A stretch of DNA of 64,000 bases from Cercis canadensis (GCA_003255065.1 QAOA01005271.1:836807-900806), one strand, 5' to 3'. Positions 13,263 to 27,400 are shown, numbered from the stretch's first letter. A program made the numbers and translations. Notes: generated by a model not told the origin, from the letters alone.

Positions 13263-13812
13263 GGCTTAATTACAATTTTGGTCATCTTATTTTAATAATT
13301 TGAACTTTTTGGTCCCCCTTTTTTAAAAATAAATTATTGAGTCATTCTATATTCATAAAATATACAATTTTGGTCATTTTGTCTTTAAGCAAAAATTTTT
13401 AAGTTTATTTCAAGGTGTAAAGTTCTTTGATTTATAATCTCACCGTTCAAATTGAAGACTTACGTCTTGGGAACCTCCTCATAAAATTTAAGCTCGATCT
13501 AATGGTGAATGAGTCTAGATTTTTGGTTAGATAAAAACTTATGGTTTTAGTATTTTGGATTGAGTCTCACCGTTAGATCAAGTTGAAATTTAGTAGGGAT
13601 GTTCACAAGACGTATCTCTTCAATCTGAACGGTGGGATTATGAATCAGGGAATTGTACACCTTGAAATAAACCTAATAATTTAGGCTTAAAGACAAAAAG
13701 ACCAAAATTGTACATTTTATGAATATAGATGGACTCAATAGTTTATTTTTAAAAAATGAGGACCAAAAAGTTCAAATTATTAAAATAAAATGACTAAAAT
13801 TACAATTAAGTC
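13263..13812. mobile_element. Fold-back MITE, copy B (same family as copy A)
   Basis: The 550-bp element has the same termini as copy A (GGCTTAATTACAATTTTG at the left, ATTACAATTAAGTC at the right) and the same palindromic interior. It is flanked by AAAGTAAAA on both sides (13254-13262 and 13813-13821). Copy B lies only about 190 bp from copy A, but its separate target duplication shows an independent insertion. Confidence 0.9.
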
Positions 13813-14879
13813 AAAGTAAAATGGAGAGAAAGCCTGTAAAAAAAAAAGAAGAGAAATAAAAGAGCGAGTACAATGCTCATAGATAGACATACTCGTAAAA
13901 AAAAAAAGACCTGCTTTTAGGTAAATATAGTGATGACAACATAATAAATCTTTATTACATGAAATCAGCTTCAATCTTAGTTGTTTCCAAGTACATGGCC
14001 TTTTTTTTCATTTTGATTAGACAAGAAAAAGAATAGGTGGTTCTTCGTTGACATGCCAACTTATCCAATTAGATGTCAATAGTAGCAGTAACCTTTTAGA
14101 ATCAAATTACTATATGTTTTAATAAAAGAATGAATTTTCTATGATTAATCAATGGTTTGAAGAGAAAGCAGAGGATGAATGTTGAATGTAAAGAGAGTTG
14201 CAGTGAAAGAATGGAACCAACTTTATTGAACCAATGAATCCTCTCCAAATAAACATTAAACGAGTGATTCAGAAAAATTGATTTGGGATGGAACCCACTG
14301 TATGTGAAGCACTTTGCTATCATATTCATGACATTGATCATAAGCCTCTCTAAATGATAAGGTGATGATTATATCCATTTTGGTTCAAAGTAGCTCAAAA
14401 CTCTTTATTCTTTTTCGGGACAAAATAAACCGCCATCTCTATATCCTTTACCCACATTCAGTGGCCTTAGTAGAATTTGCCCTATGCCCTTTATTTGCGG
14501 CAAATTCAAATAAATGTCAAGTTGTCAACACACGCATTTTTTTTTTAAATAAATATTTTTAAATTATTTTTATTATAATTTTTAAAAATATTTATGGAGT
14601 ATATAATTAAAATTCAACATAAAAAATTAAATAGATTAAATTAAAATATTTATTAAATTTTAATTAATTATGTAGTTGCACAAATATAGAAATAGTGTAA
14701 AAAATAATATAAGTGTAACTACTCATAATTGTTAAGATTTTGGTTTTTTTTTTTTTTTATTGTTTTGGGTATATCAGATTTATGAATTCGTTACGCAGTG
14801 CTAAAACCAAGACATAACTCATGTATAATATTTTATTAAGAAATCTTTACAGTCTCAAAATTAAATTATTAATGGTAGT

Positions 14880-15112
14880 TAAATACAATTTTTGTCCTTC
14901 ACTTTTGAAGCGGCTATTAATTTCATTTTTTACTTATTTATTTTGTTTCCGTCCAACAACCATTTAAATGAGTGGCAGAAATATTGATATGAGCTGTTAA
15001 ATGGTGACTTTTCATTATCAAATATCAAGTTAAACACTCTATTTCATAAATAAGTCATGAATAAAATTGATAATAGCTTCGAAAGTGAATAATGAAAACT
15101 ATATTTTATTCA
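14880..15112. mobile_element. Probable short fold-back MITE
   Basis: The left arm (AATTTTTGTCCTTCACTTTT, then a run matching CTATTAATTTCATT) is the approximate inverted copy of the right arm ending near 15112. Flanks TGGTAGTTA (14873-14881) and TGTTAGTTA (15113-15121) agree at eight of nine positions, a candidate target duplication. The ends are approximate because the arms have diverged. Confidence 0.6.
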
Positions 15113-15121
15113 TGTTAGTTA

Positions 15122-16540
15122 CTAAGCTACCATTCTTTTTAAAGGGGTTTTGTTACACTATTTTTTATCTAAAAATTTAAGCAAAATTCACGTATTAAAA
15201 TTAGTGTCATTACAAATATTTTAAAAAATGTGTCACGCAAGTCAAATTTCAAAATAGTTAATACAATTTGATTTTAACTATATAAAAAAAATTATTATTT
15301 CGTGTTTTTTTTTTAAAATTTTACGACACTTTTATTTTGTTGCTCTATTTTTCTATATTTCATAAAAAATTAAGTATTCTGATTCACTAAATAACTCCTT
15401 TAGGCTTTTGTAACAGGGAAGAGGGATCCCACATTTTTGGTCAGAAGATTATCCACGTGTAATGTGATTAAGTCGAATCCGAAGAGGTGCTGGTGCTGGT
15501 CCTGGTGCTGATGCTGGTGCAGCCCCAAGCACCAGTAGTGATGCATGTTAACAGCACGCGTCTCTCCGTTTGGAATGGATTGCGTCAACGCTAAGCTTAT
15601 CATCGCTGGTTTCCTAGTCTACTACCATGGGACCCACCACTAGGACTAAATAGCCTAAAATGATCGGTTTTAACTAAGTCGTGAGTCCCCTTCCATGTGT
15701 TTACGGTAGACCCCACCGTACAGAGACAAAACGAACCCACTTCTTCTACTTCTAACTCAAACTTCTTGCTTTCCTTTCCAACTTTTCTCTCTCTCCCCTT
15801 TTTCAAAAATTATATTTTTCAGAATGGATTAAATTGTCAAATTAAAATTTAGGTAAAATATATTAAGCTCAAAACATTTAACAAAAATATAAAATTAAAT
15901 ATGAATATATTATTATCCCATTTGTTGGTGGAAATTATGTTGTAGATTGTATTTTTTTTAAGAAAATAAAAAAATTCCGGCTATTAATTGTAGTTTGTAG
16001 GCTTCGTGGTTGTAATAATACTAATATCCTCACTTTTGTCAGGCATGCTTACTCTATAGGTAGCTTTAAGTTTAACTAGAGTCAAATAAAAATGGTGCAA
16101 AATCATTACAAAGAGACTTAGTAAATTGCAATTTTTTATTGTTAATATAATTATATTTTCTTCCCTAAATTATATTTCCCTTAGTTGGAGGATGTTAAAA
16201 GAAAATTTTAAGATTCACATAAAAAAATTAGAAGGACAATTTTATAAGGGAAAAAAGTGAGAGATTGAGCTTATGATCTCCATTCATAATTTACAACTAG
16301 ACAATAATTCAATCTAAAGTAAACATTAAGTATTTGACCCACTGAAATAAAATAATTTTAATTTAATTTTAATTTTACTGCTAAATTAACATATATAATT
16401 ATTCTGTAATTAATTTAATTTATACTAATTCTTTTTAAAAAAGAAATAGGGTGGTCAAAATTCCAAGGCAAAAAGTAATGACTGTGCACTTACGAACCAC
16501 CGTTACTCTTTTTTATTTTATCGGCGCCACCAGTTGAAAA
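15122..16540. other. Intergenic AT-rich DNA with a short hexamer repeat
   Basis: No gene was recognised. A short run of GGTGCT-like hexamers lies at about 15488-15525. Two minus-strand open frames near 15400-15806 have no family resemblance and are not supported as genes. Confidence 0.45.
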
Positions 16541-16545
16541 TCTGT

Positions 16546-17531
16546 GACACGCGTGCAAAGTAATCCTTTGTTATGAAAAAGCCAGAGACTCCAGCAGAGC
16601 ACAGGCTTTTTCTCCACGTGGCAATGACGTGTCCGAATAAACGGCAAACTCTCCCTCATCGTTATCACGGTGTTGGGTGGTCCGTCAGCTTTCTAGGATG
16701 AGCTCGTCCGACGTGGCACATCTTTGTTGGGGGTACCCACGTGGAATGAGTGTGTCAAACGAATCGAGGCACGTGAATTTCACCCTCTTTGGAAAAAAAA
16801 GTATCCGTACATTACAAATTACTTTATCTTCATTAATCATATAAAGGCACAGGCATATAGACTATATAGTATATAGTCCATGCCATTAATAGATCTATTC
16901 ATTAATCGCCGTGCACTTTTTAATTATTTTAAACCTACCATGAAGAAAAGCTCCCACCAAAGTTGACAACACTGTTCAGAAAAACTAGTTGATACTCTGC
17001 TCAACACCCATTTTTAATTATTAACAATGAAGCACTAAGCAAAAGATATCACTGTTTTGACTTTCATTAAGTATAATGATAAATTAAAAAACAAAAAGTG
17101 AGGCAATATCCATAAAAAAAAATTATTAAATTGTTCATTTATATTTCATGCCTGTCCTAGTCACAGTTTTCCTCCAGAAGCAAATCATGTCTTAGATTTG
17201 CAGGTTGGTACTTTGGCAACACGTGGCATTTTCACAGAAGCCTAAGTCATTTTTGGTACTTCATTTTTCGTCCACGTAGGCTTCACAAATGTTGTCTCCC
17301 ATTTAAAGAACACGAGCAGCACACGAGTTTGAATTCCTATGTGGCGACCAAGTAAGCGCACATTGATTAATGTGCCATTCCCGAGAACATCACAGACAAA
17401 TAACGACGTTGGCTCAATCAGCCACAAGTGGGCCCCAGTATGTCATACGTGGTAGTTTGCCCCAGGCTCCCACTCTTCCAATCTGGACAGAGCTTGAAAA
17501 GGGGAGTGTGTGACATGCTTCCCAGCACGTG
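16546..17531. promoter_or_regulatory. Cluster of G-box/ABRE (ACGTG) motifs with a CE3-like element
   Basis: Five perfect CACGTG palindromes lie at 16615, 16738, 16770, 17220 and 17526. ACGTGTC is at about 16627, ACGTGGC at 16711, and the complement of ACGCGTGTC (a CE3-like coupling element) at 16546-16554. These are known binding motifs for bZIP (ABF/ABI5) and bHLH (PIF) factors. The density is well above expectation for AT-rich DNA. The nearest gene in either direction is the transporter starting at 19100, so the target is uncertain. Confidence 0.55.
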
Positions 17532-17622
17532 TATTTCACACGCCGGAAGGGAATGGTGGCCATTACCACAATTAATATACATATTTTTCATATATACAAC
17601 AATTGGAGATCAATATATTTTT

Positions 17623-17849
17623 GAGTAAAATCTTTTTTTAGTTATTAAAAAATGTAGTTATTGACAAATTCATTCTTGAATTATTATGTCGTTGGACGAA
17701 TTAGTCCTTAAATGTCATTAACGGGATCTTACCAGATGACTAATTTGTCCGATGAAATAATAATTCAAAGACCAATTTGTCATCAAAAATTTTTGGAGAA
17801 CGAATTTGTCAGTGACTACATTTTCTAAAGACTAAAAAGGGTTTTATTC
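17623..17849. mobile_element. Small fold-back MITE with 9-bp target duplication
   Basis: The 227-bp element has inverted arms (GAGTAAAATC and TTTTAGTTAT at the left; AAAAAGGGTTTTATTC at the right) that share AATGTAGTTATTGACAAATT-type sequence in inverted order. It is flanked by TATATTTTT at 17614-17622 and 17850-17858. The 9-bp duplication again suggests a Mutator-type element, but the sequence is a different family from copies A-C. Confidence 0.75.
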
Positions 17850-17858
17850 TATATTTTT

Positions 17859-19099
17859 TTTTTCACTGGCACTAATTGAGGATTTGAGGTACTTATTTAA
17901 TAGTTATGAAATTATTAGAGACTAAGAATAATGTAATATATCATATATCTATCAAAGCAAAAAAAATAATAACAAAAATAAAATATTATTTTTTATATGA
18001 TAGATAAAAATATTATTGATTTCATATTATCATGTGCATTTTCATTTTATTCAATTAAACTTCTCACCTTCCTAGTCTTTTTTCTTCATTTTAAGTTCTT
18101 AACTCATAATAATGTGTATTGTATATTAAAACCTAGAGTTGTACTTAAAAAATATACATATTAAATATAACATTTTTATTTTTCTACGTTATGGTTTTCT
18201 AGAAGGAGCTTTCTTTTTATGGAAGTGTTATTTGGTACAAAAGAGAAAGGAGGAAAAAAAACAAAAACCTAATAAATGATTGTAAGACTAGCTCTGTTAT
18301 TGTTTGTTTTAATGAAACAAAACCTACACATTTTTGTAATTAAAAAGTGTGATACATTAATTGATATTTTTCTTTTCCATCTCTGGTTTGATCACTAGTG
18401 CTGTATCGCTTTTGTTAGCTACTTTGCGGAGAAACGACAGGAAAACGGGAAATCACATATAAAGAAAGGGAAGGGACAGAAAGAAAGAAAGAAAGAAAGA
18501 GATGAAGTGAGATTTTTCTCTTTTCAATTTAAAAATATGTTAGGGAAAAGACAACCAAGATTTCTAAAACTCCTTAAAAAAAATATAAATTAAAGAATAA
18601 TTACAGAATCTCATTTGCAAGAGATATAAATGTAAGATGCAATTGAAAGAGTAAAATATATATAAAAAAAAAAAAAAGTAATATGCAGCTGAGTCGTTGA
18701 AGTTTTAGACTTTAGAGTGACTGATACCATGAAAATTAATTATAGAATCTAATTTGCTCAGAGGGTAAAATTGTCATTAGCAAGTCAGCATGAGTCAAAA
18801 CAGTGACAGATAACGCAATAGTCTAAATCTGAGAGATAAGTGCTCTCAAGTCTGAACCAAGTACCCTTGTGTGTTTTGTCCTTGCAAAGCAGCAGCCTGG
18901 GGATATTTTTGGCATTTGACATCAAATCTCAAGTCCTCTTTAAAAGCACAGCTCAGCGGCACTTTTGTATCAACTACACCTACACGTCCAACTCTGTTAC
19001 TGAAAATATTCACAAACAAAAAAAGCCAACAAAGACACAGCACTCTGTTGCTCTCTGCTTAATCTCTCTATCTTCTCCGAGCTTCACCTTCCTCCTCCA
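17859..19099 (+). promoter_or_regulatory. Upstream and leader region of the oligopeptide transporter
   Basis: About 1.2 kb of AT-rich DNA precedes the transporter ATG. It contains a GAAA microsatellite near 18480-18500. The final 250 bases are richer in C and look like a 5' leader. No firm TATA box was assigned. Confidence 0.4.
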
Positions 19100-22000
19100 A
19101 TGGCGTCGAAGAATCGTCCGGACACCGAAAAAGCCGCAAACGGAGACGCATCGGAGGACAGATGCCCGGTGGAGGAGGTTGCTCTGGTGGTGCCGGAGAC
19201 CGATGACCCTTCACTTCCGGTGATGACTTTCCGGTCATGGTTTCTGGGTTTAACCTCTTGCGTGCTCCTCATCTTCCTCAATACCTTCTTCACGTTCCGC
19301 ACGCAGCCCCTCACCATCTCTGCTATTCTCATGCAAATCGCAGTGTTACCCATCGGAAAGTTCATGGCTTCAACCCTTCCCACTAAAGATTACAGTCTTC
19401 TTGGTTGGAAGTTTAGCTTGAATCCTGGGCCTTTCAATATGAAAGAGCATGTTATAATCACTATCTTCGCAAACTGTGGAGTTTCATATGGAGGCGGTGA
19501 TGCTTACTCCATTGGTGCCATTACTGTTATGAAAGCTTACTATAAACAGAGCTTGAGCTTTGTCTGTGGGCTCGTCATCGTCTTGACCACCCAGGTTAAA
19601 TTAGAATACCATCCACAAAAAAATTTAAATCTTTCTTTCTGGGTTTTCTGGATTTCATTCATTATGTTTCTATTATTTTATTCTAGTATTTTCCTTGTTT
19701 AAGTCTAATTGGGTTATGGATTATTGGGATTTTCAAAAAAAAAAATTTCATTTCCTTGGAATTATTGCGCTTTCTTTTCTGTTTTTGTGTTGATGAGAAT
19801 AGGTGTGGAAGGTGAATTGAATTTTTTTCAGTATAAAATTATTTTTCTTTGGAGAAAATATTGGGTGATCAATCCGCTTGGCTGCTTTCTAGTTGTCCGT
19901 AAAGTTTTGCTTACTTCCAATAAAGTATTTATTTATTGACCATTATTGTTTTAATTGTATATTTCTCATGATTTGCAGTTATTGGGGTATGGATGGGCTG
20001 GGATACTAAGGAGGTACCTGGTTGACCCTGTTGAAATGTGGTGGCCATCAAACCTTGCTCAAGTTTCACTCTTCAGGTTAGTCTTCCTAAATAAATACTA
20101 TCCTTTTTGAAATATGCCCTATTTCTGTTCAATATGGTAGATGGATATATATGGACTAATCAGTTTAATCAAAGGACTAAAATAAATCTTATTACAATAA
20201 AAATGGAAACTTTCTCAAGATAATATGAAAAAAGGAAAATATTCTGAATTTAATCTCTTTGTAACTGGAATGAGATTTTGAAGTTGACTACTGCAAAATT
20301 GGAAAAAAGAAGAATAAATACTTTCTTGATTTTGAAAGTAATGCAGGAAAGCATATGTATAAAGTATTTAAGTTACAAATTTAGGAATTAGAATAATAAT
20401 AGTGAAGCAAATCAAGTGAGTCATTAACTAGAATAGCTTGTGATAATGAAATGCCAAGAAACCTTTTGCATGTTCAAAGTATAGCCATTAGCATGGCATA
20501 ATCATGGCACCATCCCTTTTGAAGCTTTTTTAGGAAAGTTGTTGTGCCTTTATGCCAAAGACTAAGTGCACCTTCACTGCTCAAAAGTTCAATTCATAAG
20601 CTGTGTTGTCGCATTTATGCAAAATATTCTGTGAGGAGAAAGGACAGCACTTAAAAGATATCATGAACTGGAATTTGCAGATTTGCTAGTTTACCATTTC
20701 CTCTAATGTTATTCTGATTACATCAGCAACTTTTTGTCGCAGGGCACTCCATGAAAAGGAGCATAAATCAAAAGGTCTTACTAGGATGCAGTTTTTCCTT
20801 ATAGCCATGGGAGCAAGCTTCCTCTATTATGCACTTCCTGGCTATCTCTTCACCATCCTGACATTCTTCTCATGGGTGTGCTGGGCATGGCCCCATAGTA
20901 TCACTGCACAGCAAATTGGTTCAGGTTACCACGGACTCGGCGTTGGCGCCTTCACGCTTGATTGGGCTGGGATTTCAGCATACCATGGCAGCCCCCTTGT
21001 GACACCATGGTCTTCCATTGTTAATGTGGGAATTGGATTCATCATGTTCATCTACATAATTGTACCTCTATGTTACTGGAAGTTTAACACTTTCGATGCT
21101 CGAAAGTTCCCTATATTTTCTAATCAGTTGTTCACTTCCAGTGGGAACAAGTATGATACCACCAAGATCTTAACCCCTAATTATGAACTTGATATTGCTG
21201 CATACAATAAGTACAGCAAGCTATACCTTAGCCCTCTGTTTGCATTATCCATTGGATCAGGTTTCGCGAGATTTACTGCAACCCTCACTCATGTGGCACT
21301 GTTTCACGGCAGGTAGGCAAGCTAGTACCACATTTTTATAGCCATTAGATTCAGCATTGATTGTTGAATGACAGTAATGTATTTGAATGCATGATGTGCT
21401 AGTTTTCTAGGTGGTAGATATGCTGATAGATCAGAATGCTTTCAACACTAAGGCAGAAGCAGAAATAAATGAAGTTTTTTCATTAAGTGCACGAAAAATC
21501 CTGTAATCTAACTGCTCTATGATGGGATTTTTGAAGGTTGGCATTGAATTAGTTTAATTTCTGCAGGGACATTTTGAGACAGAGTAGATCAGCAATGCAG
21601 AATGTGAAATTGGACGTCCATGCAAGACTTATGAAAGCTTACAAGCAAGTGCCTGAATGGTGGTTCCTCATTCTATTATTTGGGAGCATTGTGCTATCCC
21701 TGGTTATGTCTTTCGTGTGGAAAACGGATGTGCAGCTGCCATGGTGGGGAATGCTCTTTGCTTTTGCCTTGGCTTTTGTTGTCACCCTCCCAATTGGTGT
21801 CATCCAAGCAACAACCAACCAGGTAACAACTCCAATGTCCTCTAGGCTCTAGCAGATTTAATTTAAACTGGCAAGTGAAGAGAAATTCAAAATTTAACAC
21901 CAGTTTTGTTGTGGCTTACCTTGCAGCAACCTGGATATGACATAATAGCACAGTTCATGATTGGGTATATTCTACCAGGAAAACCAATAGCAAACTTGCT

Positions 22001-22814
22001 CTTCAAAATCTATGGGAGAATCAGCACTGTCCATGCTCTCTCTTTCTTGTCAGACCTTAAACTTGGGCACTACATGAAAATTCCCCCACGAGCCATGTAT
22101 ATTGCTCAGGTCTCTACTGCTTAAAATCTCCTACTTGAAGTTTTTTCCTTTTCTTTTTTCTCGTTTGTTTTACTTATTTCATATTTTTTCTCCCAACAGT
22201 TGGTGGGAACTCTAGTTGCCGGCACAGTGAACCTTGCAGTTGCTTGGTGGATGTTGGATAGCATTCAAGACATCTGTGAAGATGATAAACTTCACCATGA
22301 CAGTTCCTGGACTTGCCCCAAATACAGAGTGACCTTTGATGCTTCTGTCATATGGGGTCTGATTGGACCAAAACGCCTGTTTGGACCTGGTGGGATGTAC
22401 AGGAATCTGGTTTGGTTATTCCTCATTGGAGCAGTGTTGCCAGTTCCTGTTTGGGTATTGAGCAAAATCTTCCCTGATAAGAAATGGATTCCCTTGATAA
22501 ACATACCAGTCATATCTTATGGCTTTGCTGGAATGCCACCCGCAACTCCTACCAACATTGCGAGCTGGCTAGTCACCGGAATGATCTTCAACTACTTTGT
22601 GTTCCGCTACCACAAGCGCTGGTGGCAGAAATATAACTATGTTCTATCTGCAGCATTGGATGCAGGCACAGCTTTTATGGGAGTTCTACTCTTCTTTGCT
22701 TTGCAAAATTCACACCATGTTTTGAAGTGGTGGGGAAGTGATGTTGATCATTGTCCATTGGCTTCTTGCCCAACAGCACCTGGAATTGTGGTTGAAGATT
22801 GTCCAGTATTCTAA
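19100..22814 (+). CDS. Oligopeptide transporter, OPT family (PT clade, OPT1/OPT5-like)
   Basis: Six exons: 19100-19594, 19979-20076, 20743-21312, 21567-21822, 21927-22109 and 22200-22814. All introns are GT-AG with consistent phases, giving 738 residues, the usual size for plant OPTs. The protein starts with a short hydrophilic tail and then has many hydrophobic segments typical of the 12-16 helix OPT fold. Both clade hallmarks are present: [10 protein letters not shown] in exon 1 and KIPPRAMY in exon 5. The C-terminus is hydrophilic and ends CPVF. Members of this clade move small peptides, glutathione or metal-linked peptides across the plasma membrane by proton co-transport; the substrate here cannot be read from sequence. 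The reading frame is intact. The ATG at 19100 is the first in frame and gives a normal-length N-terminus. The OPT assignment is secure; the orthologue within OPT1/5/8/9 is not. Confidence 0.95.
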
Positions 22815-24448
22815 TACCTACTAATCATGTAAGGGTTTAGTATAGGTATAGGGAAGTGGTGGAGCTTGCTAGGGGATGGAAATAAGATAACCAATAGGTA
22901 TAGAATGAGGGGATAACCAATTGCTAGGCAACATTTTACATGCTTGCTTGTTCTCATGCAGGGTTTCTCTTTTTTCAGCCTCTTATGTGCAGATGTAGTA
23001 GTAGTTCATTTGGAATGAACAAATATAAGACTTATGATACATTTCCAGAGCAGAAAATTAACCAGCACTCAAGGTGTCCACCTCTTAGAAAATGAAAATT
23101 GATAACACCACTATCTTAATCTTAATAAACGAAAATGAGCAAGAAAATTGCAGCTTTTGGGATATTCTTGAGGAGGAAAGTTGTGTGGGAGCTCGGAATC
23201 AAATTCCAGAAAGAACAGGATGTAAGGAATATATGAAAATATGGGCCTATAAAGGATATAAAAAAGTGAAAAAGGAAGATTGATGGAACTTATTCTTATA
23301 AAGTGGGAGTCAAATGCTTTACTGAAATTTGAGGTAGCAACGTAAGAAACAGAAATCCCTTAACATTGGCTTTGCAGAAAGCTATTTAAGAAACTAGTAG
23401 CCAGAGATGTTTTCGGTTCTCTTTACAATATTCTCGAGTCCATGGTTAGGATGGTTTCTTAATGGGAATAGAATTCCAAATATATTGGTTCTCTAACACA
23501 AGCAAGCAAGGATGAGTTTAATCAAGTTTTGTGAAGCTATTTATAACTTTCAAAGGTAATGGAGCTCGAATCGCACCAAACTATGAACTGAATGAGAAAT
23601 TGAGTACTATGACGAAACTCTGAATCAGGCAAGGAAAGGTGGAAACAAAACTTGGTATAACTTCTGGTATTCACTCATTTCAAAGCTTCCACATGCTTTG
23701 CTATAATTTTATGTTTTTAGCGAATATTTTTAATTTCAAATTTCTAAAAAGATGAAGCAGTAGAATAAGCAAGATAAACGGGACAAATGTAGGTGCAACA
23801 CCAACATGTAATATGTTCTTGGAGAAGGGCACTTAATATGTGAAGGAAAAGACACAAAGGTGCTAAAAGGGCCTGATGCACAGCATTAGTATGTAATTAT
23901 CATATTTAAACATAAACAAAATAATCACATATATATAAACAGAATAATCACATAATATCAATAAGTATTTTCATCTTTTCACACTATGCGTGTTCTGTAT
24001 ACAAACCTAACCAATCTTCTGTTACACTTGGCGAGGGAAAAATGGTCACTTATCCACGAATAATCAGTTCACAAGGATTATTGTAGCGCACAAAATTTTC
24101 CTCGACACATAATCCACGCACTATACAAACCCAACAGCCAGGGAAAATAAATACCAAAAAAAAAAAAGAAAGAAGAAAAAAGCAATCCGAAGAGTGGTGG
24201 AGATTGACTGAAATAGCTTAAGCCAACAAAAATGCTCTACCTGGAGAAATGGATCATATGAAATGGAAGAGTTGGGAAGTAAATTGTCAGATAAATGGGT
24301 ATCAAGCAATTGCATTATATGTGGTACACTCGAGTTTCATGTAATGATCCTTTTGAAGCTTAGCATTTATCTCTTACAACTATACTAGTTGAAGCTATGA
24401 TAACTAATAAAAAGGCTTTAAAGGCTACATGGTCCACGTCATATAAGT
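22815..24448. other. Intergenic between convergent genes
   Basis: This carries the 3' flanks of the transporter (+) and the SnRK1 beta gene (-). No coding exon was recognised, only AT-rich DNA and short unsupported frames. Confidence 0.5.
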
Positions 24449-27400
24449 TTACCTCTGCAAAGACTTGTATAGCACCACAGTGACATATTTGGATATAAAC
24501 CGATGAGTTGTACCTAGTGCAACCACTGAAGGACTGCTCTTTCCTTTCTGCATGTAAAGATGATTGAGCACTACATGTTGAGGTCTTGATAAAGGAGGTG
24601 GGATTTCCATATTTGTTGCAGGCAAATTAAGCAATGTCATTTGCAAGTGTGGTGGACACAGTGGTGGCTCCTTTGCATAATCTTCAGAGCCAAGTTGCAA
24701 GTTGTTATAGCTAGATTCTGGTGAATGTGGAGGTTCAAAGCTAGAAATACTTCCAATGTCTTCAGGAACATAATCCTGCAAATAACAAATATAATAATCA
24801 TCGGTCTCAATTTAAATATTAATGCCTTCATGCAGGAAAACCTTCTACACTTCCCCTGGCTAGGAGATGTAAGTTTCCATGTATATGGTACTAGAGTGCC
24901 AAAAGAACTATTTCAAAAGTATTGAGCTCCAAATCAATCAAATGACAAACAAATGAATACTGATTCTACAACAGAAGTTACAAAAGTCAAATTCAAGTAC
25001 GTAAAGGGTGAATCCAAAATTAAGCAAACGTGCCAAGACAAAGTGAAATCATGCATACACATACGGACATAAGTATATTTACTGTTCTAGCCACAGGATC
25101 AAAAGTTCAGTATTTACTCGATTACTCTTTTTCTTTTTCCACTTATTCTCTTAAAGCTGATTAGTCTAACCAGCCAGGACATTATGCATTTGAACCCATA
25201 AAGATCAGAAGTTTAATTTGTAATGCGTTTCAAGTGAAAGAGAGGCAGTGGTTGTTATATATTAATGGAAAAAAATACTGTAACATAAATAGGCATACTG
25301 AAATAAAAGCCTTGCAAATTTCAGGGTTTTACTTGTAGCCAAATATTCAGATGTTCTAATGACTCTAGTAGTTTAGTTGTGGTTGCCAGAAAAGGAAATT
25401 CAAAGTTGTGTCCCTCCATGTAAGATCAGACACAGAAAAGGCAGGAAAGGTTGGAAGAATGAAAAAAATAGTCTATAAACATAAAGAAGCATCATCAAGC
25501 AATGCTGGAATCTAGAAGAAATGACAAAACACAGGGTATCATCTCACCACCTCAACTGGCACCTCCTTTGCGAAGTCAAAATGATTAAAAGCTAGTAATA
25601 TGTGACTAAATCTATAAGAAGACGTTGGTAGTACGTCTCAGGACAAGATGAAAATTATGTCCTTCAAACGAGTTTTTGACCATAGCACTGAAAACACAAT
25701 TCTTGAAAGTAAGAAGCAAAGGGAAATTTCTTCCAAATAGTACAAGATAAAGGGAAAAGAAAAAAAGACGTCTAAAACAGAAAATTTAAAGCATGGGTAT
25801 ACCAGACCAAAACAAGATGGATACCATGACGCGGGAGAAAAGTGTACTGAATCACAAGTCACTGAAACATAACAAGGCTCTTCATAATGAGCCAAATAGG
25901 GTTCATTTTGTACACAAGTCTCTAACTAAGTTGCAAAATATACACTCCTGATTCCTGAACATGATTTAGTTATTATCAGGACCTTTAATTAATGCAATTG
26001 CTTTGCAAGAGGACTGTCACATTGACTTTGATCACAAACAGAATATATTGAAGGAAAAGTACCTGCAAGTCCAAAATGTTGTAAGCATTGCCAGCATCAT
26101 CTTGGGCCCAAGGCAAGTCAGGAGCGTACCTCCAGTGTCCATCAACAAGAAATCTGTACTGGTAAACACCAGATGGCAGTACCTTCATTATTGTAAAGTC
26201 TTTCCCCGACCTCTGCAATGGCATTCTGATAAACAAGGGTTATTAGAATCTAGAAGACCTATATATCAACCTTCAAACTTAGAAGACACTAAATTTTCCA
26301 AACCTTGTTTTCCAATTATCCCATGATCCCTCAACAGCTACTTCTTTCCCATCATAACTCCAAGTAATCATAGTTGGAATTCCTTGTTCACTGCACATAT
26401 CTTCATATCCTGAAGTAGTTTGCATCCAGGAATGACTTGGAACATGCATCTCATCCGGTCTTTGTAGTGGAATCACTGGGACCTAAAGAAGGGAGAAGGG
26501 GGAATATTGACAACTGATGATAACAGAAGTCCCAAAGAGCAATGCATAGAAACAGATATTATAAGGACAAGAACCAAGTGCATGTAATTAACAGCAACAG
26601 AATTAACAATCAAGCTTATTACAGACCAAGTAACATATCAAACGTGACCCACAACAAAAAATTGTAAAGCTGCACTGTCTCTATCAGTATTTCCCAACAC
26701 TCAATTTGGGCAGACGGGGGAAGGGGAAGGATAATTGATTCTTGATTTAGACAAGAATCTAGAAAGGTAACAAGATAACTCTTTTGAAGTAATTCAGATA
26801 CCATGAGCAACTTGCTTCCCACTTACAGCAAAAATTAAATTTTGATTCCACACACATACTGATTGCAGCAGACCTACTCAGAGCATCTTACGCATCTGCT
26901 CTCTGTTCAGTGATCCTATCAACAGTTGTTCACAGAAAACACGAGGCGAAACCATGAAACTATAAAGCATATATGAATAAAGGAATTCAATAATCAAATA
27001 AAGACCATTTGAACTTCAGTATTCACTTTGTGGACTTGCATCATACAGCTAGTGTCCGCCAGTTGTAGTTTTTCCCCCAAAATATCTCAGACAAGAAAAC
27101 TTAAAAGTCTGAGCCTATTGCGTAATTCACTGGTCATGCAACCTTCCGAAAGTTATGCTGCTGACCTTCTCATGGCTGCTAATACTATTCACACCCAAAC
27201 AAAATGACATTCAATTAAGGCCTATATGAATTCTCGTTTGACTTCAATTATTGATTTAGACACTCCACTCATCAGCAAACAAAAAAAAAAATAAAGCTTT
27301 TTAATACCCCAAGTGAAAATACATATACCCATTTACCCAATAATCCAAAAATTGGAAGTGATAGAAAGAGAGAGAACTCACTTGAGGAGTGAACATCAAT

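Noticed and set aside
15400..15806. Two adjacent minus-strand open frames
   Set aside because: They are short and without family resemblance; the histidine/glutamine run comes from the GGTGCT repeat.
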